Source of the DNA: a virus
Reading direction: 5' to 3' (one strand)
IMG/VR virus record: IMGVR_UViG_3300030104_001604
Location: 1-51,655 of that record
DNA length: 51,655 nucleotides
Position 1 is the stretch's first letter; the number at the start of each line of letters is the position of its first letter. Shown piece after piece: positions 1 through 8,640 of the stretch. The position numbers and the translations under genes were made by a program. The notes below the pieces were generated by a model. The model saw nothing but the letters and a program-made list of their open reading frames with translations. It ran no database searches and was not told the origin of the DNA.

Positions 1-98
1 TTCAAGCAGCACAAAGTAAAATTAAATTAAGTGCTAAACAACAATTTTTTCCAAATAAAGGAGTAGACGAACTTGAAACTAATGACCAAAAATACCTT
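1..98. repeat. Terminal direct repeat, left copy (contig closure)
   Basis: Bases 1-98 are identical to 51556-51653. The next base differs (g at 99, a at 51654). The repeat lies inside one open reading frame that is in phase on both sides of the junction. It is therefore most simply an overlap left by assembling a circular or circularly permuted, terminally redundant molecule, rather than a biological repeat. Confidence 0.9.
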
Positions 99-1682
99 GA
101 CGCTGTAGAAGATAGGCAAATAGAAAAAATAATTAGAGCAGCTTATCAATCTGAATTATCTCGTGTTGTTGAGTTTCAAGCTGATCAACAAGTTGGCAAC
201 GATGGAGCAATTATGAATTATGGTTTAGAAAAACCACAGATTCAAAAAACAATGGAAGATCTTGTTTTAGCTACAAGTGTACACATCGGTAATGAAAGAC
301 TAGAAATTGCTGAAAAAGATAAACAAGTAATTATTATTAATCCTAGAATTGGTTGGGACACAACAGAAGTATCAGACATAATTACAGGAAATATATTAGA
401 ACCATTACCAAGTTCAAATTTTTTAAATGCTAAAAAAATAACATTTAATGATTTTAGAACAGAAATGGATGAAACAAGAAATGAAGTAGCTGCTCAAACT
501 ACACCTTCTTTAGAAACAGAAGTACAAAATACTATAGAAGATCCCGAACCACTTGAAGGTGAACGTATTCAAATCTCAAATATAACTGCACAAGACTTAC
601 GAGATTTTGCTAATGAAAATAGCAAAACAGATGTTTTAGACGTTATTGCAAAAAGTCCAACAGATGTAGTACAAAAAATAGTTTCTACTCCTAATGCAAG
701 TCTTTATAGTAATAAAGGAGATACTACTGGAGCTTTTACAAGTAAAGGTCGTACTAAAATGGAAATTAGTAATGATGGAGATGTTTGGAATTTTAAATTT
801 CAAGGAGGTGTAGTTTCATTAGCAGCCAATCCAGATTTAGTTCCTAACTTTGAGGATATTCCTGAAGGAAATATTAAAGATGACATACGTGTTGTAGCTT
901 CGGAATATAATAGATTACAAACAAAATATGCAGATGATCCTAGTGTGTTAACTAAATCTATTTCTGGAGTAAGAACACAGGGTATAGGAAGAACATTAGA
1001 TGTTGGTTCAGAAAATCAAGAACTGTTTAATGATCAAAAAACAATGAGAGGTATTATAGCTGCATTTGATTTTCCAGGGCCATTTGATAAAGCAAGACCT
1101 TTAGTTGAAGACTTTTTAGCAAGTGTACCTACAGGTGAAACTGTATCTTCTTTTGAAACAGAAGACAATAGAGATTCTATATTAGCAAAACCTAGTGTAG
1201 ATATGGATTCAATTGCATCTTTAATTAAATCTGAAGAAGGGCTACTTCCTACAGTATCAGCAGATTCTTTTTCTAAAGAAAACGGAAAATTTGTAAGAGA
1301 TGAGGTAACTGAAAACATGCCCCTTTCAGGAGGATATGGGCATTTATTAACAGCAGCAGAACGCAAAAAATATCCACCTGGTTCTGAAATTCCTCAAGAA
1401 CAAATAGATAAATGGTTTGAGGAAGATTTAAGAAAAGCTTATGAAGCTGCTGTAGCTCAAAACAAGCAGTTGTCTACTCCTTTAGACATTGGACGTTTAA
1501 CTGCTGTTAATTTTCAATTAGGTACAGATTGGTATAAAGATCATAAAGAAACTTGGAAGGCTATGGTAGCTGGAGACTATGCTCTTGCAACAGAAGAAAT
1601 TAAAGAAAGATCTAAATGGTATACACAAACACCAGCAAGAGCTGAATCCTTAATTAATTCTTTTCCCACTGTTAAAAGTTAG
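1..1682 (+). CDS. Virion-associated lysozyme / internal virion protein, C-terminal part (gene continues from 50424)
   Basis: This is the 3' part of a gene that starts at 50424 and crosses the contig junction; the frame is open from base 3. The full product is 937 residues. Its C-terminus carries a T4-lysozyme-like (GH24) muramidase domain at about residues 779-930. It shows a SEEGL segment with the likely catalytic Glu near 790, a GYGHLLT motif near 822-828, and a C-terminal helical part with the LTAVNFQLG and RAESLINSF segments. GH24 enzymes cut the MurNAc-GlcNAc bond. The position among internal virion proteins suggests local peptidoglycan cutting during DNA entry rather than lysis. It is followed after 9 bp by another large virion gene. 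The first ATG in this part (213) is internal, not the start. Confidence 0.8.
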   Translation, partial: QAAQSKIKLSAKQQFFPNKGVDELETNDQKYLDAVEDRQIEKIIRAAYQSELSRVVEFQADQQVGNDGAIMNYGLEKPQIQKTMEDLVLATSVHIGNERLEIAEKDKQVIIINPRIGWDTTEVSDIITGNILEPLPSSNFLNAKKITFNDFRTEMDETRNEVAAQTTPSLETEVQNTIEDPEPLEGERIQISNITAQDLRDFANENSKTDVLDVIAKSPTDVVQKIVSTPNASLYSNKGDTTGAFTSKGRTKMEISNDGDVWNFKFQGGVVSLAANPDLVPNFEDIPEGNIKDDIRVVASEYNRLQTKYADDPSVLTKSISGVRTQGIGRTLDVGSENQELFNDQKTMRGIIAAFDFPGPFDKARPLVEDFLASVPTGETVSSFETEDNRDSILAKPSVDMDSIASLIKSEEGLLPTVSADSFSKENGKFVRDEVTENMPLSGGYGHLLTAAERKKYPPGSEIPQEQIDKWFEEDLRKAYEAAVAQNKQLSTPLDIGRLTAVNFQLGTDWYKDHKETWKAMVAGDYALATEEIKERSKWYTQTPARAESLINSFPTVKS

Positions 1683-1691
1683 GATTGCATA

Positions 1692-4600
1692 ATGGCTGAA
1701 GAAGAATACATTACAATAAAAAGAAGAACTCAACCTAAAGCACCAGAAGCAAGCACATTAGAAAAGCTTCAATATGGTTTTGATACGTCTTCTTGGATGT
1801 TAGGTGACATTGGAAGAGTTGCAGAATCTTATTTAACTGGTCAATCTACAAAAGAATTAGATGATCAACGTGTTGCTAAACTTAATAAAAAATATAAAAA
1901 TTTATCTGCTAAAGATAAAACATCTACGGCTGCATCAGTGGGTGAAATTCTAGGTGAAGTACTAGATCCTGTATTTTATGTACCTTATTTTGGACAGGTA
2001 GGGGCACTTCGTAAAGGTGCAACATTAGGGCAAAAAGCTTTAGCTAAAACTAAATCAGGAACAGCTCTTGGTAGTTTGGTAGCTGCTGATTCAGCAGTAG
2101 ATTCTATTGCAAGAGGAGAAGAAATTAATGCAGGAGGAGTAGGCGTAGCCTTTGCAACTGGTTTTGTTCCTGGAGCTATTTTTAGTCCTAGTGCTAAAGT
2201 TACTAATATTAGACCTTCATCAATTAATATATCTGAACAACAAAAACCTCTAACTAAATGGTTAAATCCTGCATTATCTGAAGCAGATGAAAAAACTGTT
2301 CAAACAGTTTTACAACAAACAGAAAAAGAAAATGTTAAGTTTGTTGCTGCTTTAAGAGATGTGCCTGATATTGGTAGGCAAGCAGGAGAAGCTACAAAAA
2401 CTATAGATGTTTTAGTTAAAGCAAAAAGAAAAGCTAAAAAAATAGCTAAACGAAAAGGAGAAAAATTAAAAATAAATGATCCTGCTTTATTAAAATATGT
2501 GCCTTCAGAATTAGTAGAAGCAGAAGTTAAAGCACAACAATTTTTAAAGACTTTACCTTCTTTATATAAAAAGTATAGTGAAGATTTAGCAGATGGTTCT
2601 TTTAATACTTTAGAAAATTTATCTAAAAACAATACATTTAACTCTAATGTTTTTGCTAGAGCAATTACGAGGCCGTTAATGGGAGGAGTTGCTGGTTATG
2701 GACTAGGTGTAACAAATAACTTTTTTTCTGAAGAAGATCATTTAAGTCCTTGGGGATGGGCATTAGCAGGATTAACAATGGGACAGCTCTCTAAAAAAAT
2801 TATTAAATCTAATTTATCTTTAAATGTTAAAGAAGAAGGTTTAAAAGGAGTAGAAGATTTAGCTCGTAGAAGTTTATGGGCACAAACTAATATGTTTTTT
2901 GCTGGCTCACATGCTGCAAAATTAAATGTGTATGGTGATGATGTTGCAGCTTTTGGTAAGAATATGTTTAGACAGATGGGGTATGGTGTAGAAGGAGCAA
3001 CTACACAATCCTTAGAAGAAACAATATCACGAGTAACACAACAACTAAACAAACAATTAAACGATGCTTCTATACAATTTAATTTGTCTGGTGTAAAAAA
3101 TAGAGAAGCTAGAGAAGCAGCATTTGATTTAGCTAATGGGTTTACTAATGAAGCAAAACTAGCTAGTCGTTTTTCAGCAGAAGAAATAACTAATATAAAA
3201 GGCTATAGTGATTTTTCTAGAACTTTTACTGATGCGTTTGCTGCTGAAGTAAAAAATGTAGGTATAGATTTTAAAGAATTAAAAGATTATGGATTACCTC
3301 AATTACATAATGTAGAAAAAATTATTAGTAATAAAAACGAAGCACTAATAGCTTATACAAAAGCATTTGAAGCTCAATCTCCTGAAAGTGTAGATCATGC
3401 TAAAATGGCAGAAAAATTTATTAATAATTTAATTACAATGGGAGGATCTCGTAAAATTATTAGAAGTGCTTTTAAAAAACAAGGCGATTATGACGATCCT
3501 AATAAAGTCTTGCGACCTATGACAGATCACTTTGAAAAGAAAAGAAAAATTGTTTCGTTTGAAGCTAGAAATGAAATAAAAGATTTTTTAATTCGTGACA
3601 CAGACCAAGTTTTAAAAACTTTTTTAGATAAAAGTGTTGATAAAGTTGAATTTGCTAGACGTTACGGCCCAAATGGAGAAGGCATACAGCAATTAAGAAA
3701 TAAAATTGTTGATGATACTAGTCAAGCAAAACAAATTGCTGCTACAGAAAAACAAAGAACAATATTAAACAATCGTCAAAACGCACAAATAAAAGCTATA
3801 AATGAATCTGTTGATTTATTGTTTGGTCTTCACAATGCTGATACTGCTTTAGCTAAAAGTACAGTAGCTAATAATACTTTTAGTGTGTTAACTACAATGG
3901 CTAATTTAACTTACTTACCTAAAGCAACTGTAGCAGCCATAGGCGATGTTATTCAACCTTTTCAAAATAGTGGTGTATACAACACCATGAAAGGTTATGG
4001 AAAAGCAATGGATAGCGAAAGAGATTTTTCAAAACTGTCAGGCTTTGCAGCTAAAGATGTTCTTGGACAAGAGTTGCGACAGTTTTATACAGGTTCTACA
4101 CCTTCGGGTGTGCCTGGCAGTTTGCTTCAATTAACAACACGTAAAGTAAATGAAAAATTTTTTAGAACAATAGGTTTGGCTTCTTTAACACAACATGCAG
4201 GAAGGTTTGCTTATAACGCAGGAATAGAAGATGGTTTTAAAGTTGCAAAACAAATGGCTAAAGGCCAGCAAAGCACTAGTTTAAAAGCACAAGCAAGACA
4301 GCTTGGCATTACAGATGAAATGGCTGACACATTAAATAAATTTAAAACAGTAGATGAAGCTTTTGCTGATGATTTAGGTCAAGAATTTTTAGATCGAATA
4401 GGTAATAAAGCATCTAGCCGTGATCGTATTATTCCAGAAATAGGAAACAGACGAGCTTTTACACAATCTAAAGATCCATTTATTAGATCACTAGGACAGT
4501 TCTTGTCTTGGGCACAAGCAAAAACTACACAAACTAATGCTTTAGTATCTCGTATAGAAGATGGGGATGTAGCATTAGCTACTCGTATGTTAGGAACATT

Positions 4601-6116
4601 AATTCTTTATGATGGCGTTTTAACTTTCAGAGATTTTCTTAATGATCCATTAGGTGAGCGTTTAGAAGAACAAGGTTACTCAGATTTTGCTGATAAGATT
4701 ACTAGTTTTGATCAAATTATAGGTAGAGGTTCTATTTTTTCAGGAAACTTTGCACCTTGGCAAGTTGATAAAGTTGCTAGAGTTTTATCTGGTGCAAGAT
4801 ATGGAGATTCTTTAGAGTCTATTAGTCCTACTGCTGCATGGGCTGCTTCTTTAGTAGAAGGAATTCCAGCAGTAACTAAAAATATTGAAGCTAGAGATTA
4901 TGAAGGTGCAACATATCAAGCTGTAAGACGATTACCTTTAGGTCGAGAAGCATTAGCTATACAAGGTATTACAACTAATAGACCTTTGAAAGATCAACCT
5001 AATCGTAAACCTATGGGTGCTCAACCAGGAAGTTTATTTTTAAATAAAGGTGGGATAATAAGTAATGCAATTCGTAAGAAGAAAGATAAAGGTGGTATTG
5101 CTTTAGTTCCTAATGCACCTGTCGAACCTGATCAAAGAATAGATAAGATGACAGGCGTACCTTATGATGAACAAGCAGGTGAAGCCTATACAGATGTTGA
5201 AGATCGTCAAGGACTAATAGCAGCAGCACTTGGTAAAAAATTACAACGACACACTTTTGTAGCTGGAGGTCTAAGTAAATTATTAAAAGTGTTAGCTAAA
5301 AAAGTAGCTGATGTTCCAGAAGAAAGTGTGCCTATTAGACCTGTACCTCCAAAACAATTAGACGTAGAAAATACACCTAAGTTTGATCCTAACATTACTG
5401 CTAGGTTAGAAGCACAAGGAGTTGATATTGCTAAGAGTTTGGAAGAAGGTGGACAGTATGTAGATCCTAGAACTGCTGAAGTTTTAACTAATAGGGTGAT
5501 TACGGATTCAGTAATTGATGGTGTAACTTCAAATAATAATAAACCAATAATGAAAGGACGTTTAAGAAGTTTTTCTACCGATGCAAAATTTACTAAACAA
5601 ATTGAAGAGGCAGCACAACAGAAAAAAAATAATAAAGATATTACAACTTTAAAAACTAATTTATTAAATCCTGAAAAGTATAAAGTACTTAGTAGTAAAG
5701 TTGAAGGTTTAAAAAATCATTTACAAGGTAAGCGTTCTATTGTAACTGTTGAAGGAAAAAGTGGTAAGCAATATAAAAAAGATAGAGGAGTTGTAACTAA
5801 TCATGCTTATGGTTTAACTGTAAAAGCAAAGGGAGATGGTTTTTTACAAAGAGTATTAGCAAAAGATAAAAAAAGTCGTTACAAAACTGCTGAAGGAGAA
5901 GGATATGCTCAACCTTCTTTAAGACCACACTATATTGGAGATTATAAAACAGGCAAACAAATAGGAACTATTACAACAGGGGGTGGTAAAACTTTAAAAA
6001 AACATCCTTTATATGACACCATTTACATAGACGCAGAAGATTTAAGAGAATATGTAGGTAAAGCAGAAGGTGGTTTAACTGATGCAGGTCAAGTAGTAAA
6101 TATAGAATTAAGTTAA
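1692..6116 (+). CDS. Large internal virion / DNA-ejection protein (1474 aa)
   Basis: This is the longest gene of the phage. Its position, directly after the lysozyme-bearing virion protein and before the lysis genes, matches the T7 gp16 slot. It is mostly helical, with Lys-rich stretches (near residues 240-260) and several Gly/Ala-rich hydrophobic segments (about 80-165 and 330-365) that could contact membrane. The last 370 residues are different: Gly-rich basic patches such as NKGGIISNAIRKKKDKGG, and an ending with EGGLTDAGQVV. No catalytic motif was recognised, and the transglycosylase domain of T7 gp16 is not evident. The role comes from size, context and composition, not from a family match. 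Confidence 0.65.
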   Translation: MAEEEYITIKRRTQPKAPEASTLEKLQYGFDTSSWMLGDIGRVAESYLTGQSTKELDDQRVAKLNKKYKNLSAKDKTSTAASVGEILGEVLDPVFYVPYFGQVGALRKGATLGQKALAKTKSGTALGSLVAADSAVDSIARGEEINAGGVGVAFATGFVPGAIFSPSAKVTNIRPSSINISEQQKPLTKWLNPALSEADEKTVQTVLQQTEKENVKFVAALRDVPDIGRQAGEATKTIDVLVKAKRKAKKIAKRKGEKLKINDPALLKYVPSELVEAEVKAQQFLKTLPSLYKKYSEDLADGSFNTLENLSKNNTFNSNVFARAITRPLMGGVAGYGLGVTNNFFSEEDHLSPWGWALAGLTMGQLSKKIIKSNLSLNVKEEGLKGVEDLARRSLWAQTNMFFAGSHAAKLNVYGDDVAAFGKNMFRQMGYGVEGATTQSLEETISRVTQQLNKQLNDASIQFNLSGVKNREAREAAFDLANGFTNEAKLASRFSAEEITNIKGYSDFSRTFTDAFAAEVKNVGIDFKELKDYGLPQLHNVEKIISNKNEALIAYTKAFEAQSPESVDHAKMAEKFINNLITMGGSRKIIRSAFKKQGDYDDPNKVLRPMTDHFEKKRKIVSFEARNEIKDFLIRDTDQVLKTFLDKSVDKVEFARRYGPNGEGIQQLRNKIVDDTSQAKQIAATEKQRTILNNRQNAQIKAINESVDLLFGLHNADTALAKSTVANNTFSVLTTMANLTYLPKATVAAIGDVIQPFQNSGVYNTMKGYGKAMDSERDFSKLSGFAAKDVLGQELRQFYTGSTPSGVPGSLLQLTTRKVNEKFFRTIGLASLTQHAGRFAYNAGIEDGFKVAKQMAKGQQSTSLKAQARQLGITDEMADTLNKFKTVDEAFADDLGQEFLDRIGNKASSRDRIIPEIGNRRAFTQSKDPFIRSLGQFLSWAQAKTTQTNALVSRIEDGDVALATRMLGTLILYDGVLTFRDFLNDPLGERLEEQGYSDFADKITSFDQIIGRGSIFSGNFAPWQVDKVARVLSGARYGDSLESISPTAAWAASLVEGIPAVTKNIEARDYEGATYQAVRRLPLGREALAIQGITTNRPLKDQPNRKPMGAQPGSLFLNKGGIISNAIRKKKDKGGIALVPNAPVEPDQRIDKMTGVPYDEQAGEAYTDVEDRQGLIAAALGKKLQRHTFVAGGLSKLLKVLAKKVADVPEESVPIRPVPPKQLDVENTPKFDPNITARLEAQGVDIAKSLEEGGQYVDPRTAEVLTNRVITDSVIDGVTSNNNKPIMKGRLRSFSTDAKFTKQIEEAAQQKKNNKDITTLKTNLLNPEKYKVLSSKVEGLKNHLQGKRSIVTVEGKSGKQYKKDRGVVTNHAYGLTVKAKGDGFLQRVLAKDKKSRYKTAEGEGYAQPSLRPHYIGDYKTGKQIGTITTGGGKTLKKHPLYDTIYIDAEDLREYVGKAEGGLTDAGQVVNIELS

Positions 6117-6128
6117 GGACTAAGAAGA

Positions 6129-6503
6129 ATGTATAAGTATTTTACAAAAGATGAACTTGCATGTTCACATTGCGGTAATCTTGTTATTGATGATGAATTT
6201 ATAAAGAAGATAGAAGCTTTACGAGAAGCAGTAGGGTTTCCATTCGTAGTCTCAAGTGCATACAGGTGTGAACAACACCCCATAGAAAAGCGTAAATCAA
6301 CTCCTGGGGCACACATAACTGGAAAGGCTATGGATATACATGTCACTGGAGAAAACGCTCTGAGGCTCTTAGAAGAGGCTCTGAAGGCTGGCTTTACAGG
6401 GATAGGTATCAATCAAAAAGGACAAGTGAACTCTAGGTTTATACATCTAGATATTATAGACAATTCATCAACAAGACCAAGGCCCTGGATATGGAGTTAT
6501 TAA
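6129..6503 (+). CDS. M15 family zinc peptidase, probable endolysin
   Basis: This 124-aa protein has the Peptidase_M15_3 fold signature: an SAYRCEQHP segment, zinc ligands H62 and D69 in GAHITGKAMD (H-x6-D), and a third ligand H106 in RFIHLD. The family cleaves peptide cross-links or stem peptides (D-Ala-D-Ala or L-Ala-D-Glu) of peptidoglycan. It has no signal peptide, so it would need the holin encoded downstream to reach the wall. It begins 12 bp after the large ejection gene, and its 3' end overlaps a small membrane gene by 13 nt. It is the most likely main lysis enzyme. Confidence 0.85.
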   Translation: MYKYFTKDELACSHCGNLVIDDEFIKKIEALREAVGFPFVVSSAYRCEQHPIEKRKSTPGAHITGKAMDIHVTGENALRLLEEALKAGFTGIGINQKGQVNSRFIHLDIIDNSSTRPRPWIWSY

Positions 6504-6619
6504 AGAAGAAGTTAGGAAGAGGTGGACAGTACCCAATAATCTGGACAATTTATCATACAATACTTGCAGTTGAGTTAGCTATTGTTATTTTGTTGTTAGG
6601 TTTATTGGTAGTTAAATGA
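6491..6619 (+). CDS. Small single-span membrane protein (42 aa)
   Basis: Translating from ATG 6491 gives 42 residues: a basic N-terminus (MELLKKKLGRGGQ) followed by one strongly hydrophobic helix (about residues 17-41). It overlaps the endolysin by 13 nt and the next gene by 4 nt (ATGA), which indicates translational coupling. It could be an accessory holin, a pinholin or an antiholin. No family was recognised. The basic N-terminus predicts N-in topology. Confidence 0.6.
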   Translation: MELLKKKLGRGGQYPIIWTIYHTILAVELAIVILLLGLLVVK

Positions 6620-6801
6620 GACTTATGGCTTTCCTTCTAATAGTAATTGTAGAAGGAGAAGAAATTAATACTAGAGGTATGCACTTTAGAGATGTCAATA
6701 GATGTCGTTACTTTGCAGACCGATTAGAAGATAGAGAATCTAAAGTAACTGGATACTGTAAGCCTGTACTAGTTGCACAGACTACTACCTTTAGGGATTA
6801 A
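6616..6801 (+). CDS. Small protein with N-terminal signal-anchor (61 aa)
   Basis: It starts in an ATGA overlap with the 42-aa membrane gene. The first dozen residues (MRLMAFLLIVIV) form a short hydrophobic signal or anchor. The rest is polar, with two cysteines (NRCRYFADRL and GYCKPVLVA) that could form a disulphide if exported. It sits between the membrane protein and iscU, with a single base separating it from the iscU start. The function is unknown. A periplasmic or membrane lysis accessory is an inference from the company it keeps. Confidence 0.6.
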   Translation: MRLMAFLLIVIVEGEEINTRGMHFRDVNRCRYFADRLEDRESKVTGYCKPVLVAQTTTFRD

Positions 6802-6802
6802 T

Positions 6803-7192
6803 ATGGCTTATAGCGATAAAGTAATGGATCATTACAACAATCCTAGAAACGTAGGACGTTTAGATAAGACTGACAAACAAGTTGGTACAGGAATGGTAGG
6901 TGCACCTGCCTGTGGAGATGTTATGCAACTTCAGATTAAAGTAGATGCAGAAGGTGTTATAGAGGATGCAAAGTTTAAGACCTATGGTTGTGGTTCTGCT
7001 ATAGCGTCTAGTTCTTTACTGACTGAATGGGTTAAAGGAAAAAAGTTAATAGAAGCAGAAGGTATTAAAAATGTAGATATAGCAGAAGAACTATCTTTAC
7101 CGCCTGTAAAGATTCATTGTTCTGTTTTAGCAGAGGATGCTATAAAAGCTGCTATAAAAGACTATAAGGAAAAAGGTTATGAATATATTTAG
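6803..7192 (+). CDS. iscU: IscU-type iron-sulphur cluster scaffold protein
   Basis: The 129-aa product aligns over its full length with the E. coli IscU sequence as I know it. The three cluster cysteines (C37, C63, C106) are present, along with D39 in PACGD, H105, and the LPPVK motif (99-103) bound by the HscA chaperone. IscU assembles [2Fe-2S] and [4Fe-4S] clusters from sulphur delivered by IscS and passes them to target proteins. ATG 6803 (MAYSDKV) fits the family; an in-frame ATG 30 nt upstream is less likely. No iscS, iscA, hscA or fdx is present, so the protein must work with host partners. It overlaps the holin gene by 14 nt and so belongs to the late lysis cassette. This is probably an auxiliary metabolic gene. 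Confidence 0.93.
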   Translation: MAYSDKVMDHYNNPRNVGRLDKTDKQVGTGMVGAPACGDVMQLQIKVDAEGVIEDAKFKTYGCGSAIASSSLLTEWVKGKKLIEAEGIKNVDIAEELSLPPVKIHCSVLAEDAIKAAIKDYKEKGYEYI

Positions 7193-7556
7193 TGCAATTG
7201 TAGGGCCAGTAGCTAATCTTGCTGGCACATGGATGAACAATAAACATGAACAGACACAAGCTAAACACAAAGCTAAGATGGCTGTAATAGAACATGATGC
7301 TGATTGGGAATCCAAGATGGCAGATGCTTCTGGATCGAGCTGGAAAGACGAATTTTGGACTCTTGTATTAGCCCTGCCCATCTTTATGGTAGGCTATGCA
7401 GTTGCCTTTAATGATCCTTCTGTATTAGACAGAGTTCATGCATCGTTTGATGCTTTGTCTAACCTCCCTGAGTGGTATTCCTACCTCCTTTTTATTGCGG
7501 TCAGTGCGTCATTTGGTATTAGAGGTGCTGACAAACTTATGAAGATGCGAAAATGA
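7179..7556 (+). CDS. Holin, 3-TM type (PF11351-like)
   Basis: This 125-aa protein has the pattern of the GTA/phage holin_3TMs family. An N-terminal hydrophobic segment (about 4-18) is followed by a charged amphipathic stretch rich in K/H/Q (22-50), then two clear membrane helices (about 60-80 and 98-116) and a basic C-terminus (DKLMKMRK). Holins permeabilise the inner membrane at a set time so that endolysin can reach peptidoglycan. It overlaps iscU by 14 nt and the next membrane gene by 4 nt. Confidence 0.75.
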   Translation: MNIFSAIVGPVANLAGTWMNNKHEQTQAKHKAKMAVIEHDADWESKMADASGSSWKDEFWTLVLALPIFMVGYAVAFNDPSVLDRVHASFDALSNLPEWYSYLLFIAVSASFGIRGADKLMKMRK

Positions 7557-7753
7557 GTCCAGAAGAGTTTGACAAGTGGCGTATAGTTCCACGACTATTA
7601 GTATTGATGATGGCTCTTGCTTGTTGGGATGTGATTCATTGGTTCACCACTTTGGAACAGCCAACGATTGAACAGGCCGGGCTGGTTTCGGTGTGCACCG
7701 GAGCTATGACTGCCGTTTTCGGTTTATTTTTAGGTAAGGGGAAACAGGAATGA
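7553..7753 (+). CDS. Small two-span membrane protein (66 aa), holin partner candidate
   Basis: It is ATGA-coupled to the holin. The protein has two hydrophobic segments (about residues 12-27 and 43-60) around a polar loop and ends in GKGKQE. Its size and topology suit an antiholin or a second holin, but no family motif was recognised. It is also ATGA-coupled to the first of four basic small proteins, so lysis and basic-protein genes share one translation-coupled run. Confidence 0.6.
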   Translation: MSPEEFDKWRIVPRLLVLMMALACWDVIHWFTTLEQPTIEQAGLVSVCTGAMTAVFGLFLGKGKQE

Positions 7754-7938
7754 CAGCAAAGAAAAAGAAAAAATCTAGGGTTAATGAAGCTGGTAATTAT
7801 ACTAAACCTACAATGCGTAAAAGGCTGTTCAATAAAATAAAGGCTGGCTCTAAAGGTGGTAAGCCAGGTCAGTGGTCAGCACGTAAAGCACAGATGTTAG
7901 CACAGCAATATAAAAAAGCTGGAGGAGGCTACAAATGA
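7750..7938 (+). CDS. Small basic protein 1 (62 aa)
   Basis: A very Lys-rich product (MTAKKKKKSR start) with a conserved-looking core: NYTKPTMRKRLF, KAGSKGGKPGQWSARKAQ, YKKAGGGYK. I recall similar short proteins from marine phages but cannot name a function. It is ATGA-coupled on both sides. Its strong positive charge suggests binding to nucleic acid. Confidence 0.65.
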   Translation: MTAKKKKKSRVNEAGNYTKPTMRKRLFNKIKAGSKGGKPGQWSARKAQMLAQQYKKAGGGYK

Positions 7939-8084
7939 AAGTAAAAGCACCTAAAGGTTATCATTGGATGAAACAAAAAGATGGATCATACAAAGTTATG
8001 AAACATACAGGTAAGTTTGTAGCACATAAAGGTGCAAGCCTTTCAGCAAACTTTGCAGTTCAAAAGGTTCATAAGAAGAAATGA
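7935..8084 (+). CDS. Small basic protein 2 (49 aa)
   Basis: Read directly from ATG 7935, it overlaps the previous stop by 4 nt and ends in an ATGA overlap with the next gene at 8081. The product starts MKVKAPKGYHWMKQKDGSY and ends AVQKVHKKK. It is strongly basic, with aromatic and His residues and no hydrophobic segment. The couplings on both sides are the main evidence that it is a real gene. Confidence 0.6.
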   Translation: MKVKAPKGYHWMKQKDGSYKVMKHTGKFVAHKGASLSANFAVQKVHKKK

Positions 8085-8329
8085 CTCTTAAAAAATCACA
8101 GAAGTCTTTAAAGGCTTGGACAAAACAAAAGTGGCGTACTAAGTCTGGTAAGAAATCTTCCAAGACAGGAGAAAGATACTTGCCAGAGAAAGCTATAAAG
8201 TCTTTATCTTCTAAAGAATACGCAGCAACTACACGTAAGAAAAGAGAAGATACAAAGAAAGGCAAACAACATTCTAAACAACCTAAACAGATTGCTAAAA
8301 AAACTAGGCGATATAGGAAAACAAAATGA
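8081..8329 (+). CDS. Small basic protein 3 (82 aa, DUF5872-like)
   Basis: Lys/Arg-rich throughout, with the segments TKQKWRTKSGK, RYLPEKAIKSLSSKEYAATTRKK (split by positions, not contiguous quoting) and KQPKQIAKKTRRYR. The pattern resembles the DUF5872 family found in phages and giant viruses. That assignment is from memory and needs an HMM search. Start and stop both sit in ATGA overlaps. The biochemical role is unknown; nucleic-acid binding is inferred from charge. Confidence 0.65.
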   Translation: MTLKKSQKSLKAWTKQKWRTKSGKKSSKTGERYLPEKAIKSLSSKEYAATTRKKREDTKKGKQHSKQPKQIAKKTRRYRKTK

Positions 8330-8640
8330 TGCGTGATGATTACAAAAAAGGTGGTAAAACAAAAGACTCTCGTTTAAAACGAGCAGGAGTGTCTGGCTAT
8401 AACAAACCAAAGCGTACACCTAACCATCCTAAAAAGTCTCATGTGGTTGTAGCTAAAGAAGGTAGTAAAGTTAAAACAATTCGATTTGGTGAGCAAGGAG
8501 CTAAGACAGCAGGTAAACCTAAGTCTGGTGAATCAGCACGAATGAAAGCCAAACGTAAAAGTTTTAAAGCTAGGCATGGTAGGAACATTAGTAAAGGTAA
8601 AATGTCAGCAGCTTATTGGGCTAATAAAGTTAAATGGTAG
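8326..8640 (+). CDS. Small basic protein 4 (104 aa, DUF6321-like)
   Basis: It contains the segment KSHVVVAKEGSKVKTIRFG followed by a Lys/Arg-rich helix and a C-terminal SKGKMSAAYWANKVKW. This resembles the DUF6321 domain seen in marine phages (recalled, not searched). The start is ATGATG, with either 8326 or 8329 usable; 8326 gives the ATGA overlap typical of this run. It overlaps the nuclease gene by 7 nt. Confidence 0.7.
   Translation: MMRDDYKKGGKTKDSRLKRAGVSGYNKPKRTPNHPKKSHVVVAKEGSKVKTIRFGEQGAKTAGKPKSGESARMKAKRKSFKARHGRNISKGKMSAAYWANKVKW

Noticed and set aside
1-98. T7-style direct terminal repeats
   Set aside because: The repeat lies inside one continuous gene and is short and assembly-overlap-sized, so it marks contig closure rather than physical genome ends.
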